Of a stretch of DNA of 64,000 nt, positions 7,887 through 17,030 are shown piece by piece (within the stretch, counting starts at the first letter, position 1; each line of letters starts with the position of its first letter). Origin of the DNA: Desulfonatronospira sp. (GTDB taxonomy: Bacteria; Desulfobacterota; Desulfovibrionia; Desulfovibrionales; Desulfonatronovibrionaceae); the NCBI GenBank assembly GCA_007125075.1, contig SLDX01000019.1:1-64000 (forward strand), given 5' to 3'. Under the pieces are notes generated by a model that was given only the letters and a program-made list of their open reading frames with translations, did no database searches and was not told the DNA's origin. Both the position numbers and the translations under genes were made by a program.

Positions 7887-9512
7887 ATGCACAAGATTCA
7901 AGTTTACGACACCACATTAAGGGACGGAACCCAGGCTGAGGATGTACATTTATCCACTGAGGATAAAATCAGGATTTCCCGCAAACTGGATGAACTGGGA
8001 ATCGATTATATAGAAGGCGGTTGGCCGGGCTCAAATCCCACGGACCACAGATTCTTTCAGGAGATACAGAATTATGCCCTGCACAACTCCAGGATAGTGG
8101 CCTTTGGAAGTACGCATATGGCCAAGAAGACGCCGGAAAGCGATCCCAATCTGGAGGCTTTGATCAAAGCCAAGACCAGGGTGGTGACCATTTTCGGCAA
8201 AACCTGGGATATCCACGTGAAGGACGCACTAAGAACCACCCTGGAGAGGAATCTGGAGCTGATTCATGATACCGCAGCCTATTTGAGACCGCAGGTGGAT
8301 GAACTTTTCTTTGACGCCGAGCATTTTTTTGACGGATTCAAGGCCAACAAAGAATATGCTCTGTCCTGTCTGCGCCAGGCACTGCAGGGCGGGGCAGAGG
8401 TGCTTGTGCTCTGCGACACCAACGGCGGCACCATCACCATGGAACTGGCCAGGATCATCCAGGAGGTGCAGAAGGAAATTCCCGAGGCCCGACTGGGCAT
8501 ACACGCCCATAATGATTCCGAGCTGGCCGTGGCCAACAGCATAACCGCGGTTGATCTTGGCTGCGTCCAGGTCCAGGGAACCATTAATGGTTACGGGGAG
8601 CGCTGCGGCAATGCCAATCTATGTTCCATAATACCCGTCCTGCAGTTGAAGATGGGCTACACCTGCCTGCCGGAAAACAATCTGAGCCTATTGGCTTCCA
8701 CTGCGCATTTTGTGGCTGATGTTGCCAATATTGGAGCGTTCCACCGTCAGCCCTTTGTGGGCAAGTCCGCTTTCGCTCATAAAGGCGGGGTGCATGTCAG
8801 CGCTGTACGCAAGAATCCAATGACCTACGAACATATTGTTCCTGAGCTGGTGGGCAATAAGCAGCGCATTCTTCTGTCCGATCTGGCAGGGCAGAGCAAC
8901 ATCCTGTTCAAGGCCAGGCAGTATGGATTTCATCTGGACAAGGACGATCCCTTTGTCCTTGATCTGTTGTCCCAACTCAAGGAGCTGGAGAGCCAGGGTT
9001 ATGAATATGCAGTGGCTGAAGCTTCCTTTGAACTGCTTCTGAACCGGACTCTGGGCCGGGCTCGCAGGTATTTCTCCCTGGATACGTACCGGGTGCTTGA
9101 ATCAAAAAAGAATCCGGCCGACAATCCTTTTTCCGAGGCCACGGTCATGGTCCGGGTGGGAGGAATGCAGGAACATACCGCAGCCACCGGCAAGGGACCT
9201 GTCAATGCTCTGGATAATGCAATGCGCAAGGCTTTGGAGCAATTTTATCCGACTTTAAGAGAAATGCATCTTATCGATTTCAAGGTCCGGGTTTTTGCCA
9301 TTAATGATACCGGCTCATATTCCGGCACCGCATCCAGAGTCAGGGTTCTCCTTGAATCTGCTGATCAGCACGGGCAGTGGATGACGGTAGGGGTTTCCTA
9401 CAACATAATAGAGGCCAGCAGGCAGGCCCTTGAGGATTCTCTGAACTACAAGCTGTTCAAGGATGATCAGGCCAAGCTGACCAAAGCCATCAGGGAGGCT
9501 GAACAGCCCTGA
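7887..9512 (+). CDS. cimA: (R)-citramalate synthase
   Basis: Condenses pyruvate with acetyl-CoA to (R)-citramalate, a threonine-independent entry to 2-oxobutyrate and isoleucine. The N-terminal HMGL-like TIM barrel (about 1-275) shows YDTTLRDGTQAEDVHLS, HAHNDSELAVANS and NGYGERCGNANLCS. The C-terminal LeuA-like dimerisation/regulatory domain (about 390-525) includes ATVMVRVGG and ALDNAMRKAL. The ED after TLRDGTQ and the 541-residue length fit the CimA branch better than 2-isopropylmalate or homocitrate synthase. A 114-base gap follows lysC. Its C-terminal domain suggests isoleucine inhibition, inferred from the family. Confidence 0.93.
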   Translation: MHKIQVYDTTLRDGTQAEDVHLSTEDKIRISRKLDELGIDYIEGGWPGSNPTDHRFFQEIQNYALHNSRIVAFGSTHMAKKTPESDPNLEALIKAKTRVVTIFGKTWDIHVKDALRTTLERNLELIHDTAAYLRPQVDELFFDAEHFFDGFKANKEYALSCLRQALQGGAEVLVLCDTNGGTITMELARIIQEVQKEIPEARLGIHAHNDSELAVANSITAVDLGCVQVQGTINGYGERCGNANLCSIIPVLQLKMGYTCLPENNLSLLASTAHFVADVANIGAFHRQPFVGKSAFAHKGGVHVSAVRKNPMTYEHIVPELVGNKQRILLSDLAGQSNILFKARQYGFHLDKDDPFVLDLLSQLKELESQGYEYAVAEASFELLLNRTLGRARRYFSLDTYRVLESKKNPADNPFSEATVMVRVGGMQEHTAATGKGPVNALDNAMRKALEQFYPTLREMHLIDFKVRVFAINDTGSYSGTASRVRVLLESADQHGQWMTVGVSYNIIEASRQALEDSLNYKLFKDDQAKLTKAIREAEQP

Positions 9513-9524
9513 GCTGCAATCCGC

Positions 9525-10727
9525 ATGCACAAGCCTTTAGCTGAAACAATCCGTCCCCAGAGCCTTGAGGATTTTGTCGGGCAGGATCATTTGCGCACCA
9601 GACTAAGAGCCATGATTCAAAGCAGGCGCCTGCAAAGCACTCTTTTTTTCGGTCCTCCCGGCAGCGGCAAGTCCACGCTGGCTTTGATCATGGCCAGACA
9701 CCAGAATCAGCCTTTCTTAAGGCTGAGCGCGCCCGAGGTTGGTCTGGCCGATCTGCGCCGCAAGCTGGACGGAGTAAACATACTCATTCTGGATGAACTG
9801 CACCGCTTTTCCAAATCCCAGCAGGATTTTTTTCTGCCCCTTCTTGAAACCGGTGAAATAGTGCTTCTGGGTACGACCACTGAAAATCCTTCATTCAGCG
9901 TCACCAGACAGCTTCTGTCCCGAATGAACGTGCTGCGTCTAAGACCACTTGAGTCATCCGAGCTGAAACAGATTGGAAAGCGCGCCCTGGCGGAACTGGA
10001 CAGAAACATTCCGGATAAAAGCACGGATATAATTTTATCCCTTTCAGGAGGCGATGCCAGGGTTTATCTGAACCTGCTTGAATATGTGCGCGATCTGGAT
10101 CCAAAGGATGCAGAGCCGGATAAGATTAAAACTCTGCTTCCTGAAGCGGTAATCAGAGGAGACAGGGACGGAGATGTACATTACGAGCTTGCTTCAGCAA
10201 TGATCAAGTCCATCCGGGGCAGTGATCCTGACGCAGCTCTTTATTATCTGGCCTGTTTTCTTGAGTCCGGGGAAGACCCTAGATTCATCTGCCGCAGACT
10301 TATTCTGTCAGCTTCCGAGGATGTCGGCCTGGGCGATCCAATGGCACTTCCTCTGGCGGTCTCCTGCCAGCACGCGGTGGAGTTCGTAGGCATGCCCGAA
10401 GGATTTATTCCCCTGGCGGAAACAGTTGTCTATCTGGCCCTGGCTCCCAAGTCCAATTCCACTTATGCGGCCTATCTGAGCGCTCAAAAAGAAGTAAAGG
10501 ACAAGGGGCTCAAACCTGTGCCTCTGCACCTGAGAAACGCTTCCACCAGCCTGCAGAAAAAGTGGGGCTACGGAAAGGGCTACAAGTATCCGCACATGTA
10601 TCCGGGCGCGTGGATCGATCAGGAGTATCTGCCGGAAGAACTAAAGGAAAGAAAATTCTATCAGTCCAAGGATCAGGGCCAGGAGCCAAGGCTTATAAGC
10701 TGGCTGCGCAAGAGAAAAAAGATTTAA
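9525..10727 (+). CDS. rarA: Replication-associated recombination ATPase RarA/MgsA
   Basis: An AAA+ ATPase of the RarA/MgsA/WRNIP1 family that acts at stalled replication forks. Walker A is FFGPPGSGKSTLAL near residue 45. Walker B is ILILDELHRFSKSQQDFFLP, close to the family DEIHRFNKxQQD. The later MgsA C-terminal region (SEDVGLGDPMAL, then HLRNASTSLQKKWGYGKGYKYPH) is diagnostic. At 400 residues it is slightly short but has all domains. It starts 12 bases after cimA and its stop overlaps the convergent radA stop by four bases. Confidence 0.94.
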   Translation: MHKPLAETIRPQSLEDFVGQDHLRTRLRAMIQSRRLQSTLFFGPPGSGKSTLALIMARHQNQPFLRLSAPEVGLADLRRKLDGVNILILDELHRFSKSQQDFFLPLLETGEIVLLGTTTENPSFSVTRQLLSRMNVLRLRPLESSELKQIGKRALAELDRNIPDKSTDIILSLSGGDARVYLNLLEYVRDLDPKDAEPDKIKTLLPEAVIRGDRDGDVHYELASAMIKSIRGSDPDAALYYLACFLESGEDPRFICRRLILSASEDVGLGDPMALPLAVSCQHAVEFVGMPEGFIPLAETVVYLALAPKSNSTYAAYLSAQKEVKDKGLKPVPLHLRNASTSLQKKWGYGKGYKYPHMYPGAWIDQEYLPEELKERKFYQSKDQGQEPRLISWLRKRKKI

Positions 10728-12064
10728 GATGTTTCTTTGGAAAATAGCAGTTCCTGCATTTCCATGATTGTGGAAATTCCCGGTTTACCGTCCGTACTCT
10801 GGGGACAGAAAACAGGCCTGTAGCCGATCCTGGATGCCTGCTTGAGCCTTTGTTCATGTCCCGGTACCGGCCTGATCTGACCGTTCAGATCCACCTCTCC
10901 CCAGAAAACCGCTCTTTCAGGAAGGCAGCGGTTATGAAAAGATGACAGAACTCCAGCCACAATGCCCAGATCCAGTCCAGGATCAACAAGTCTTAGACCT
11001 CCTCCGATCTTGGCATATATGTCTGATTGGGCCAGTCCCCGCTGCAGCTTTTTTTCCATGACCGCCAGCAGAAGATGCAGTCGGTTCAGATCAAATCCAA
11101 GTGCTGTTCGTCTGGGAATGCTCAAGAAGCTCGAAGCGGACAGAGCCTGAACCTCCACGCCGAAAGGTTTGCATCCATCAACCGCCATGACCACGGCGGT
11201 TCCACTCAACCCGGGTTTTCTGGCCTGAAGAAAAAAAGTGGAGGGATCGCTGATCACCTCCATGCCCAGAGAGCTCATGCTGAACATGACAATCTCATTG
11301 GTCGGACCGAACCTGTTCTTGTTCACTCTCAGGATGCGAAACAGACGCTCTTTATCTCCTTCCAGGTAAATAACCGTATCCACCATGTGTTCAAGGAGCC
11401 TGGGACCGGCTATCTGGCCCTCTTTGGTCACATGACCGACCAGAATTATGCAGGTTCCATTGTCTTTGGCCTCCTGGATCAGCCTGGAAGCCACCAGACG
11501 GATCTGAGAAGGTGATCCCGGAATGGAATGAAGCTCTGAACCGCTTATTGTCTGAACCGAGTCTACAATCATCAGAGGGCATGGTTTTTCCATGTTCAGG
11601 GCGTGCAATACATCTTCAAGTGAACTGGTGGCCAGAACCTGAATACTTTCCTGATTGAGCTTGAGCCTCTGGGCGCGGGATCGAATCTGGGGCAAAGACT
11701 CTTCCCCGCTGACGTATAGAACCCTGCCGGTTCCTTTTTCCGCCATGCTTAAAAGCTGCAAAAGAAGAGTAGACTTGCCGATTCCCGGTTCTCCGCCAAG
11801 CAGGACCACGGATCCGGGTACCAGGCCCCCGCCCAGGACATCATCTAGTTCATTGAATCCGGAAGCGAGGAAGTCGGCCTTGGTGACGTCAATATCACTC
11901 AAGCTTTGAGGATGATTGCGCGCTTCAGTGCCGTCACGCACCTGCCTGGGGCGCTTTATCTCCGGTTCAAGGCTGTTCCATTCCCCGCATTTAGGGCACT
12001 GGCCCTGCCAGCGAAGCAGACTGGTCCGGCAAAATGAACAGATGTATACTGTTTTATCTTTCAT
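10724..12064 (-). CDS. radA: DNA repair protein RadA
   Basis: RadA is a RecA-like ATPase that extends strand exchange and branch migration in recombination repair. A four-cysteine zinc finger at the N-terminus (CSFC...CPKC) leads to Walker A GGEPGIGKSTLLLQL near 95, Walker B in MIVDSVQTI, the hallmark KNRFG (VNKNRFGPTNEI) near 245 and a Lon-like C-terminal domain. The 446-residue length is standard. It is probably the last gene of the minus-strand metH-to-radA run. It is convergent with rarA, with stops overlapping by 4 bases and no room for a terminator between them. Confidence 0.97.
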   Translation of the reverse strand: MKDKTVYICSFCRTSLLRWQGQCPKCGEWNSLEPEIKRPRQVRDGTEARNHPQSLSDIDVTKADFLASGFNELDDVLGGGLVPGSVVLLGGEPGIGKSTLLLQLLSMAEKGTGRVLYVSGEESLPQIRSRAQRLKLNQESIQVLATSSLEDVLHALNMEKPCPLMIVDSVQTISGSELHSIPGSPSQIRLVASRLIQEAKDNGTCIILVGHVTKEGQIAGPRLLEHMVDTVIYLEGDKERLFRILRVNKNRFGPTNEIVMFSMSSLGMEVISDPSTFFLQARKPGLSGTAVVMAVDGCKPFGVEVQALSASSFLSIPRRTALGFDLNRLHLLLAVMEKKLQRGLAQSDIYAKIGGGLRLVDPGLDLGIVAGVLSSFHNRCLPERAVFWGEVDLNGQIRPVPGHEQRLKQASRIGYRPVFCPQSTDGKPGISTIMEMQELLFSKETS

Positions 12065-12144
12065 AAGCAGGCTTTCTCTGCCGCAGTTTAATTACCCGGC
12101 CTAAGAAAGTCACCAATAGATCAGTGATGTTGATCCTGATGCAA

Positions 12145-12918
12145 TCAGCCAGCGGGCCTGTGGACCTCGATGACCTCCAGACCGAACTCGACTACTTCTT
12201 CCGGCGGGTTGTAAAAGACGGTCATGAAAGGAGTTGATGCGCCCGGGGCGATATGTTTGTTCGTGGTCAAGACTCCAAGCCTGGAATTGAGTATGGATTC
12301 CAGTTCCTCCCTGGAGGAAATCTGCAGCTGAAAAAGTGAAGCCACATTGCCGCACAGAAATTCGTTTTTCCTGACTGCTTCCCCGTCCGGATCGTACAGG
12401 ACCGCTCTGAGCATGACCATGGACCTGGGGTGATCAAACCGGTTTACCGCCCTTCCTTCTACAACAAACATCTGCCCGATGGCTTCATTGGTTACGAAAT
12501 ACTGACGGATATTCTCCAAAGAAATGTTCCGGAGTTCATCTTCTGCAAAAATCTTTTTCAGGGTTACTTCGCTGCGACCTTCATCAGTACTCAGGTAAGG
12601 GATATACACGTGTTCGGCGATCCTGGGCAGCGCAACATACAGACTTATTCCTATTATGGCGGCCAGTATGACAATAAAAACCGCGTTTCTTGTCTTTCTG
12701 GCCTTTCCTGCTGTTTCAGTTCCGCTGACATCTCCAAGCAGAAAATCATGTTCACTCAAGGTTTCGGATTCAGTCTGACGCATTTCATCATCCGTCTTTT
12801 CATTTTGGGGAAGATTAAAGACGTGTCTGCACCTGGTACAGCGCAGCTTAAGGCCTTTATCTTTTCCAGGACGGTCGAGTCTGTATTTTGTGCTGCAATT
12901 AGGGCATTCAACAATCAT
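12145..12918 (-). CDS. MJ0042-type zinc-ribbon membrane protein (DUF3426-like)
   Basis: A 257-residue protein. It begins with a zinc ribbon, CPNCSTKYRLD...LRCTRCRHVFNLP (residues about 4-40), typical of the MJ0042 family. Then come an acidic linker, one hydrophobic membrane segment (VFIVILAAIIGISLYVAL, about 80-98) and an outward domain (about 120-257) resembling DUF3426. The function is unknown. The ORF track start is 32 codons upstream inside hpt. ATG 12918 is chosen because the ribbon starts right after it and it gives only an 11-base overlap with hpt. Confidence 0.82.
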   Translation of the reverse strand: MIVECPNCSTKYRLDRPGKDKGLKLRCTRCRHVFNLPQNEKTDDEMRQTESETLSEHDFLLGDVSGTETAGKARKTRNAVFIVILAAIIGISLYVALPRIAEHVYIPYLSTDEGRSEVTLKKIFAEDELRNISLENIRQYFVTNEAIGQMFVVEGRAVNRFDHPRSMVMLRAVLYDPDGEAVRKNEFLCGNVASLFQLQISSREELESILNSRLGVLTTNKHIAPGASTPFMTVFYNPPEEVVEFGLEVIEVHRPAG

Positions 12919-13462
12919 AAGGCGTCTCTTGATTAATGGCTTTAATTTCTTTATCGGGATCCACCTCACAGATTTCGGGCAGATTCCTGTATTTCTCCGC
13001 AATGTCCAGTCCATACCCTACTAGAAAGCCTTTTTGCAGGGTGAATCCGGGATAATTCACCCGGATGGAAGTTTTTCTGCGTTCGCGTTTGTCTACGAGA
13101 GCACAGATTCTAACTTCTGAAGCTCCTTTTTTCTGCAGGTACCTGCTCAGATAGGACAGGGATAATCCGGTATCCACGATATCTTCCACCAGAAGAATAT
13201 TTTTATTTCGGATGTCGGTCTCAATGTCCCTGGTGATCAGGATGCTTCCGCTTGAATCAGCATGACTGCCATAGCTGGACAGGCGCACAAAGTCTATCTT
13301 CAGCTCAGTGTTTATGCAGCGCACAAGGTCTGCAAAAAAGATGAAGGCCCCCTTGAGAATACATACAGCCAGCAGTTCCCGGCCCCTGTAGTCTTCAGTG
13401 ATTTTTTCCCCTAATTCCCGAACGCGGCCGGCAATCTGCCTGGCGGAATAGATTTCCTTCAT
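12908..13462 (-). CDS. hpt: Hypoxanthine phosphoribosyltransferase
   Basis: Salvages hypoxanthine (and usually guanine) with PRPP to form IMP or GMP. The 184-residue protein has the PRPP-binding loop LLVEDIVDTGLSLSYL (about 95-110), the upstream LKGAFIFFADL region and VGYGLDIAEKYRNLPEI near the C-terminus, which is typical of HPRT. It lies between a GNAT and the zinc-ribbon gene, overlapping the latter by 11 bases, so it belongs to the same minus-strand operon. Confidence 0.95.
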   Translation of the reverse strand: MKEIYSARQIAGRVRELGEKITEDYRGRELLAVCILKGAFIFFADLVRCINTELKIDFVRLSSYGSHADSSGSILITRDIETDIRNKNILLVEDIVDTGLSLSYLSRYLQKKGASEVRICALVDKRERRKTSIRVNYPGFTLQKGFLVGYGLDIAEKYRNLPEICEVDPDKEIKAINQETPYDC

Positions 13463-13489
13463 CTTGATATACCCTGAATTGAAGTTGAG

Positions 13490-13957
13490 CTACATTTCCA
13501 TGAGCATGGCTGTTTCGTCGCAATCCGGAAATTTCGGGCATTGAAGACAGTCCGCCCAAACCTTTTGAGGGAGCATATCCTTGGTGATCTCTCTGAAACC
13601 CTGTCTGGCGAAGAAAGCGGTCTGATATGTCAGGGTGAATACTTTGTAGATGCCCAGGGTCAGTGCCTCGCTCAGACAGGATTCAACCAGTTTTCCGCCC
13701 CAGCCCATGGTCCGCAGTTCCGGTACAATGGCCAGTGAACGTATTTCAGCCAGGTTGTCCCAGACTATGCTCAGGGCACAGCAGCCGTAAATTTTTGCGC
13801 CCTGATCTTCAGCCACAACGAAGTAATCCCTGAGATGGCTGTAAAGATCACTGTAGGACCGGGGCAGCAGAAGATCCTGTTTGGAACACTCCATTAATAT
13901 CGTGTGGATGGACTTGACGTCGCTTATTCTGGCTTTGCGTAAATAAAATCTTGTCAA
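13490..13957 (-). CDS. Short-type N-acetylglutamate synthase-like GNAT
   Basis: A 155-residue GNAT acetyltransferase. EIRSLAIVPELRTMGWGGKLVESCL is the acetyl-CoA-binding region (about 68-93; the usual Q/R-x-x-G-x-G/A loop). The end, LPQKVWADCLQCPKFPDCDE, is characteristic of the short ArgA-type enzymes that acetylate glutamate at the start of arginine synthesis. That substrate is inferred from the C-terminal motif; a general GNAT is the alternative. It shares the ATGA overlap with the thioredoxin-like gene upstream, so the two are translationally coupled. Confidence 0.82.
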   Translation of the reverse strand: MTRFYLRKARISDVKSIHTILMECSKQDLLLPRSYSDLYSHLRDYFVVAEDQGAKIYGCCALSIVWDNLAEIRSLAIVPELRTMGWGGKLVESCLSEALTLGIYKVFTLTYQTAFFARQGFREITKDMLPQKVWADCLQCPKFPDCDETAMLMEM

Positions 13958-14445
13958 TTTGAGTCTGCCAGCAGGTCATCAATTATTTTCAAGATGATTT
14001 CCCGGTCCAGATGTGTTTCGTGTACCTGATCAATATCCCCATCCTGATCATATATCAAGGTGTATGGAATGCTGGTCACTTGAAGTTCGTCCATTACATT
14101 TGGAGCGGCAATGTACACGGGGTAATTCATATTTTTTCTCTGCATAAACGGAGGTACTGCAGCAGGATTGAAGTCAAGTGAGATGCCGATGATGCTTAGT
14201 TCATCCTCTGGAAATTCATCCCTGATCCGGACCAGGTCCCTGATTTCCGCTCTGCAGGGAGCGCACCATGTGGCCCAGAAATTCAGTATGAGGATTTTCC
14301 CCTTTTCCTGCTCTACAAGGCGCTCAATGTCGGCAGTATCCACCCGTTCGGGTATTTCCCGCTCCTCTCCTGATACAGTACCGGGCAGGAACCAGAAAAT
14401 CAGCAGACATAGAAAAAAGCTGATCAATTTTTGCTGGATATTCAT
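13954..14445 (-). CDS. TlpA-type periplasmic thioredoxin-like protein
   Basis: A 163-residue secreted thioredoxin-fold protein. An N-terminal hydrophobic signal (LISFFLCLLIFWFLPGTVSG) is followed by a thioredoxin domain with active site NFWATWCAPCRAEI (about residue 60) and the cis-Pro region SIPYTLIYDQDG. TlpA/ResA-like proteins reduce periplasmic disulfides, often for cytochrome c maturation. The exact substrate is not indicated by the neighbours. It starts 12 bases after metH and overlaps the GNAT gene by 4 bases. Confidence 0.9.
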   Translation of the reverse strand: MNIQQKLISFFLCLLIFWFLPGTVSGEEREIPERVDTADIERLVEQEKGKILILNFWATWCAPCRAEIRDLVRIRDEFPEDELSIIGISLDFNPAAVPPFMQRKNMNYPVYIAAPNVMDELQVTSIPYTLIYDQDGDIDQVHETHLDREIILKIIDDLLADSN

Positions 14446-14457
14446 AGCTTAAATCCT

Positions 14458-16869
14458 TTATAATGCAGTTTGTTTCAGCGAACACAGTTTTTGAGCCGTT
14501 TTCACTGCACTGACAGCATCAGGGGCATATCCGTGCGCGCCGATCCTGTCCGCATAGGCCCGGGTAACCACCGCACCTCCGATCATGACTTTGCAGTCAA
14601 TTTTTTCCCGGCGCAGCAGTTCAAGACATTCTTCCATTCTGGTCATGGTCGTGGTCATAAGCGCTGACAGTCCGATAAGGCTGGCCTTGTGCTTTCTGGC
14701 CTGAATCACGATATCACCTGCAGGAACGTCAATTCCCAGATCGACCACATGAAAACCGTAGTTTCTGAGCATAAGACAGACAATGTTTTTCCCGATGTCG
14801 TGGATGTCTCCTTCCACAGTGGCCATGATCACAGTCGGTCCCTGTTTTTGCTGATCCTGCTGCAACAGAGGGTGCAGGTACTCAAAGCCCGTCTTCATGG
14901 TTTCAGCGCTTAGAATCAGCTGCGGCAGAAACAGAGTGCGTTTTTCATATTGTTCACCCACCAGGTTGATCGCCGGGATCATTTCGCTGTTGACCAACTC
15001 AAACGGATCTCTTCCGGAATCGACTTCCTGCTTCAAAAAAGAAATTATGTCATCTTTTCTGCCTTTGACCACTGCTTCCTGAATAGCTGATTCAAAGGAA
15101 CCGGCAGTTTGCAGCGGCTTCGGGCTGTATCCCCCGGCCGGCGTCCATCCGGCATAATCTCTGGTGAAATCGCCGGCCTGAGGGTCATGGCCGAGCAGGA
15201 CATTGCAGGCGGCCAGGGTTTCGTTAAGACGCGCCGAATGGGGATCTCCAATAAAGGAGATCAATCCGTGGGCCAAGGCCATGCTCAGAAACCCGGAATT
15301 GATCAGGTCCCTTGCAGGAAGCCCAAAAGAAATATTAGACAGACCGGCCACTGTGCCAAGTCCTAAATTTTCCCGGCAATAGCGTATGGTGTTCAGGCAT
15401 TCCATCGCCGCCTGGGGATGTGAGGAAACAGTCATGATAAGTACATCCACCAGGATGAGTCTGCGCGGAATGTTCAGCTGGTCAGCCCTGTCAAGAAGCC
15501 TTTCAATTATTTGCAGGCGTTCTCCCGCAGTGCGGGGCATTCTGCCGGACTGCAGGGGAAGCAGGATGAAGGGAGCTCCAAAATCGCGGCAGACCGGACC
15601 CAGAAGTTCAAGTTTGTCTTTTTCACCGCTTATGGAATTAACCAGGGAGCTTCCGGGGTATTCAAGCAAAGAGGTGTAAATGGCCTGGATGCTGCTTGAG
15701 TCGATGCAAAGAGGAGTATCCAGCCTGGACACCAGTTCGCGGCAGAGAGCGGGCAGAACTTTTTCTTCTTCGACCATGGCCGCGCCGACATTGACATCCA
15801 GCACTTTTGCCCCTGCCTGAGACTGCTCTTCAGCCAGTTTCATCGCCCGGGTGAAACAAAAGCCCTTCAGCTCATCAGCCAGATCGCTCTTGCCCGTAGG
15901 ATTTATTCTTTCGCCGATAAGCACGGGCGGGTAACCAAAGCCCAGAGGCACGCTTCTGGTCCTTGACGTCAAAACAACACAGGGAGTTTCCCGCGGTCGC
16001 GCAGGTTTGTATTCAAGTCCTGAAGCCATACGTCTCAAAGCTTTGATATGTTCAGGCGTCGTCCCGCAGCAGCCTCCCAGAAATTTTACTCCAAGTTCAG
16101 GAAAAACCTTGAGTTTTTCCGCAAACTCATTTGGTCCGACTTTGAAAACTGTCTGTCCGTTTTCCAGTTCCGGGATGCCTGCATTGGGTTCGATGAGCAA
16201 AGGAGTACAAAGTCTGGGCAGCATGGAACGGATGAGCGGGACAAAGTCCTCCGGGCCGGAACCGCAGTTTATGGCGATTATGTCAGCGCCCAGATTCCGC
16301 ATTGTGTCTGCAAAAACTTCAGGTGAGGTTCCGGTCAGGCTGATGCCTTTTTCGAAGGTCATGGAGATGGCCACCGGGATTTTGCTTTCCGACCGGGCAG
16401 CCATGACCACTGCTTTTGCTTCGGCAAGATCAAGATGTGTTTCTCCCAGAATCAGATCAACTCCTCCCTGGACCAGCCCGCGTACCTGTTCTTTGAAAGC
16501 TTCAAGAATTTCCAGGAAGGAAATGTCTCCCAGGGGCGCAAGCATTCTGCCTGTAGGTCCAACGCTTCCGGCGACAAAAGCCTTATCACCTGCAACGCGG
16601 CGCGCCAGAGCGGCCATAGTCCGGTTGAAGTCCACCGGATCAATTTTTGGATTCAGCTTGCAGCGCGTTCCTCCAAAGGTGTTGGTGGTGATGATTCCAG
16701 CTCCTGCTTCCAGATACAGGGTATGCACTTCCATGATTGCATCCCGGCTGTCCAGCCCGAATTCTTCGGGAGACTGCCCGGGCTTCAGTCCCTTTGATTG
16801 AAGCAGGGTGCCCATGGCTCCGTCAAAAATTCCGATCTCGCTGTTGGATAAAAATTGTGAAAATTGCAT
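14458..16869 (-). CDS. metH: Cobalamin-dependent methionine synthase, short form
   Basis: Transfers a methyl group from 5-methyltetrahydrofolate through cobalamin to homocysteine. The domains are in order. The homocysteine-binding barrel (about 1-285) carries the zinc ligands, with INCGSG near 201 and GGCCGTT near 265. The pterin barrel has GERINPTGK near 315. The B12 cap and B12 domain have EGDIHDIGKNIV, containing the His ligand motif DxHxxG. The protein stops at 803 residues, right after the B12 domain, so the roughly 330-residue AdoMet reactivation domain of the E. coli enzyme is absent. No B12 or SAM riboswitch is recognisable in the 161-base upstream gap. It heads a probable operon reaching to radA. 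Confidence 0.95.
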   Translation of the reverse strand: MQFSQFLSNSEIGIFDGAMGTLLQSKGLKPGQSPEEFGLDSRDAIMEVHTLYLEAGAGIITTNTFGGTRCKLNPKIDPVDFNRTMAALARRVAGDKAFVAGSVGPTGRMLAPLGDISFLEILEAFKEQVRGLVQGGVDLILGETHLDLAEAKAVVMAARSESKIPVAISMTFEKGISLTGTSPEVFADTMRNLGADIIAINCGSGPEDFVPLIRSMLPRLCTPLLIEPNAGIPELENGQTVFKVGPNEFAEKLKVFPELGVKFLGGCCGTTPEHIKALRRMASGLEYKPARPRETPCVVLTSRTRSVPLGFGYPPVLIGERINPTGKSDLADELKGFCFTRAMKLAEEQSQAGAKVLDVNVGAAMVEEEKVLPALCRELVSRLDTPLCIDSSSIQAIYTSLLEYPGSSLVNSISGEKDKLELLGPVCRDFGAPFILLPLQSGRMPRTAGERLQIIERLLDRADQLNIPRRLILVDVLIMTVSSHPQAAMECLNTIRYCRENLGLGTVAGLSNISFGLPARDLINSGFLSMALAHGLISFIGDPHSARLNETLAACNVLLGHDPQAGDFTRDYAGWTPAGGYSPKPLQTAGSFESAIQEAVVKGRKDDIISFLKQEVDSGRDPFELVNSEMIPAINLVGEQYEKRTLFLPQLILSAETMKTGFEYLHPLLQQDQQKQGPTVIMATVEGDIHDIGKNIVCLMLRNYGFHVVDLGIDVPAGDIVIQARKHKASLIGLSALMTTTMTRMEECLELLRREKIDCKVMIGGAVVTRAYADRIGAHGYAPDAVSAVKTAQKLCSLKQTAL

Positions 16870-17030
16870 GTGCCACAGATATCGTTATTCATAATGAAGG
16901 TAAAGTGGAGTTTTGGCAGCATAAATTAACTGTTGAAAAATATTGATCATGCAAAATAAAAGATTTACGTAATTGTTGTTTGATAATAAAATTTATTTTT
17001 TAAAAGCCATAAATCCGGCAGGTAGATTAA

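Noticed and set aside
16870-17030. Possible cobalamin or SAM riboswitch before metH
   Set aside because: The spacer is only 161 bases, AT-rich, and shows neither a B12 box nor the S-box core.
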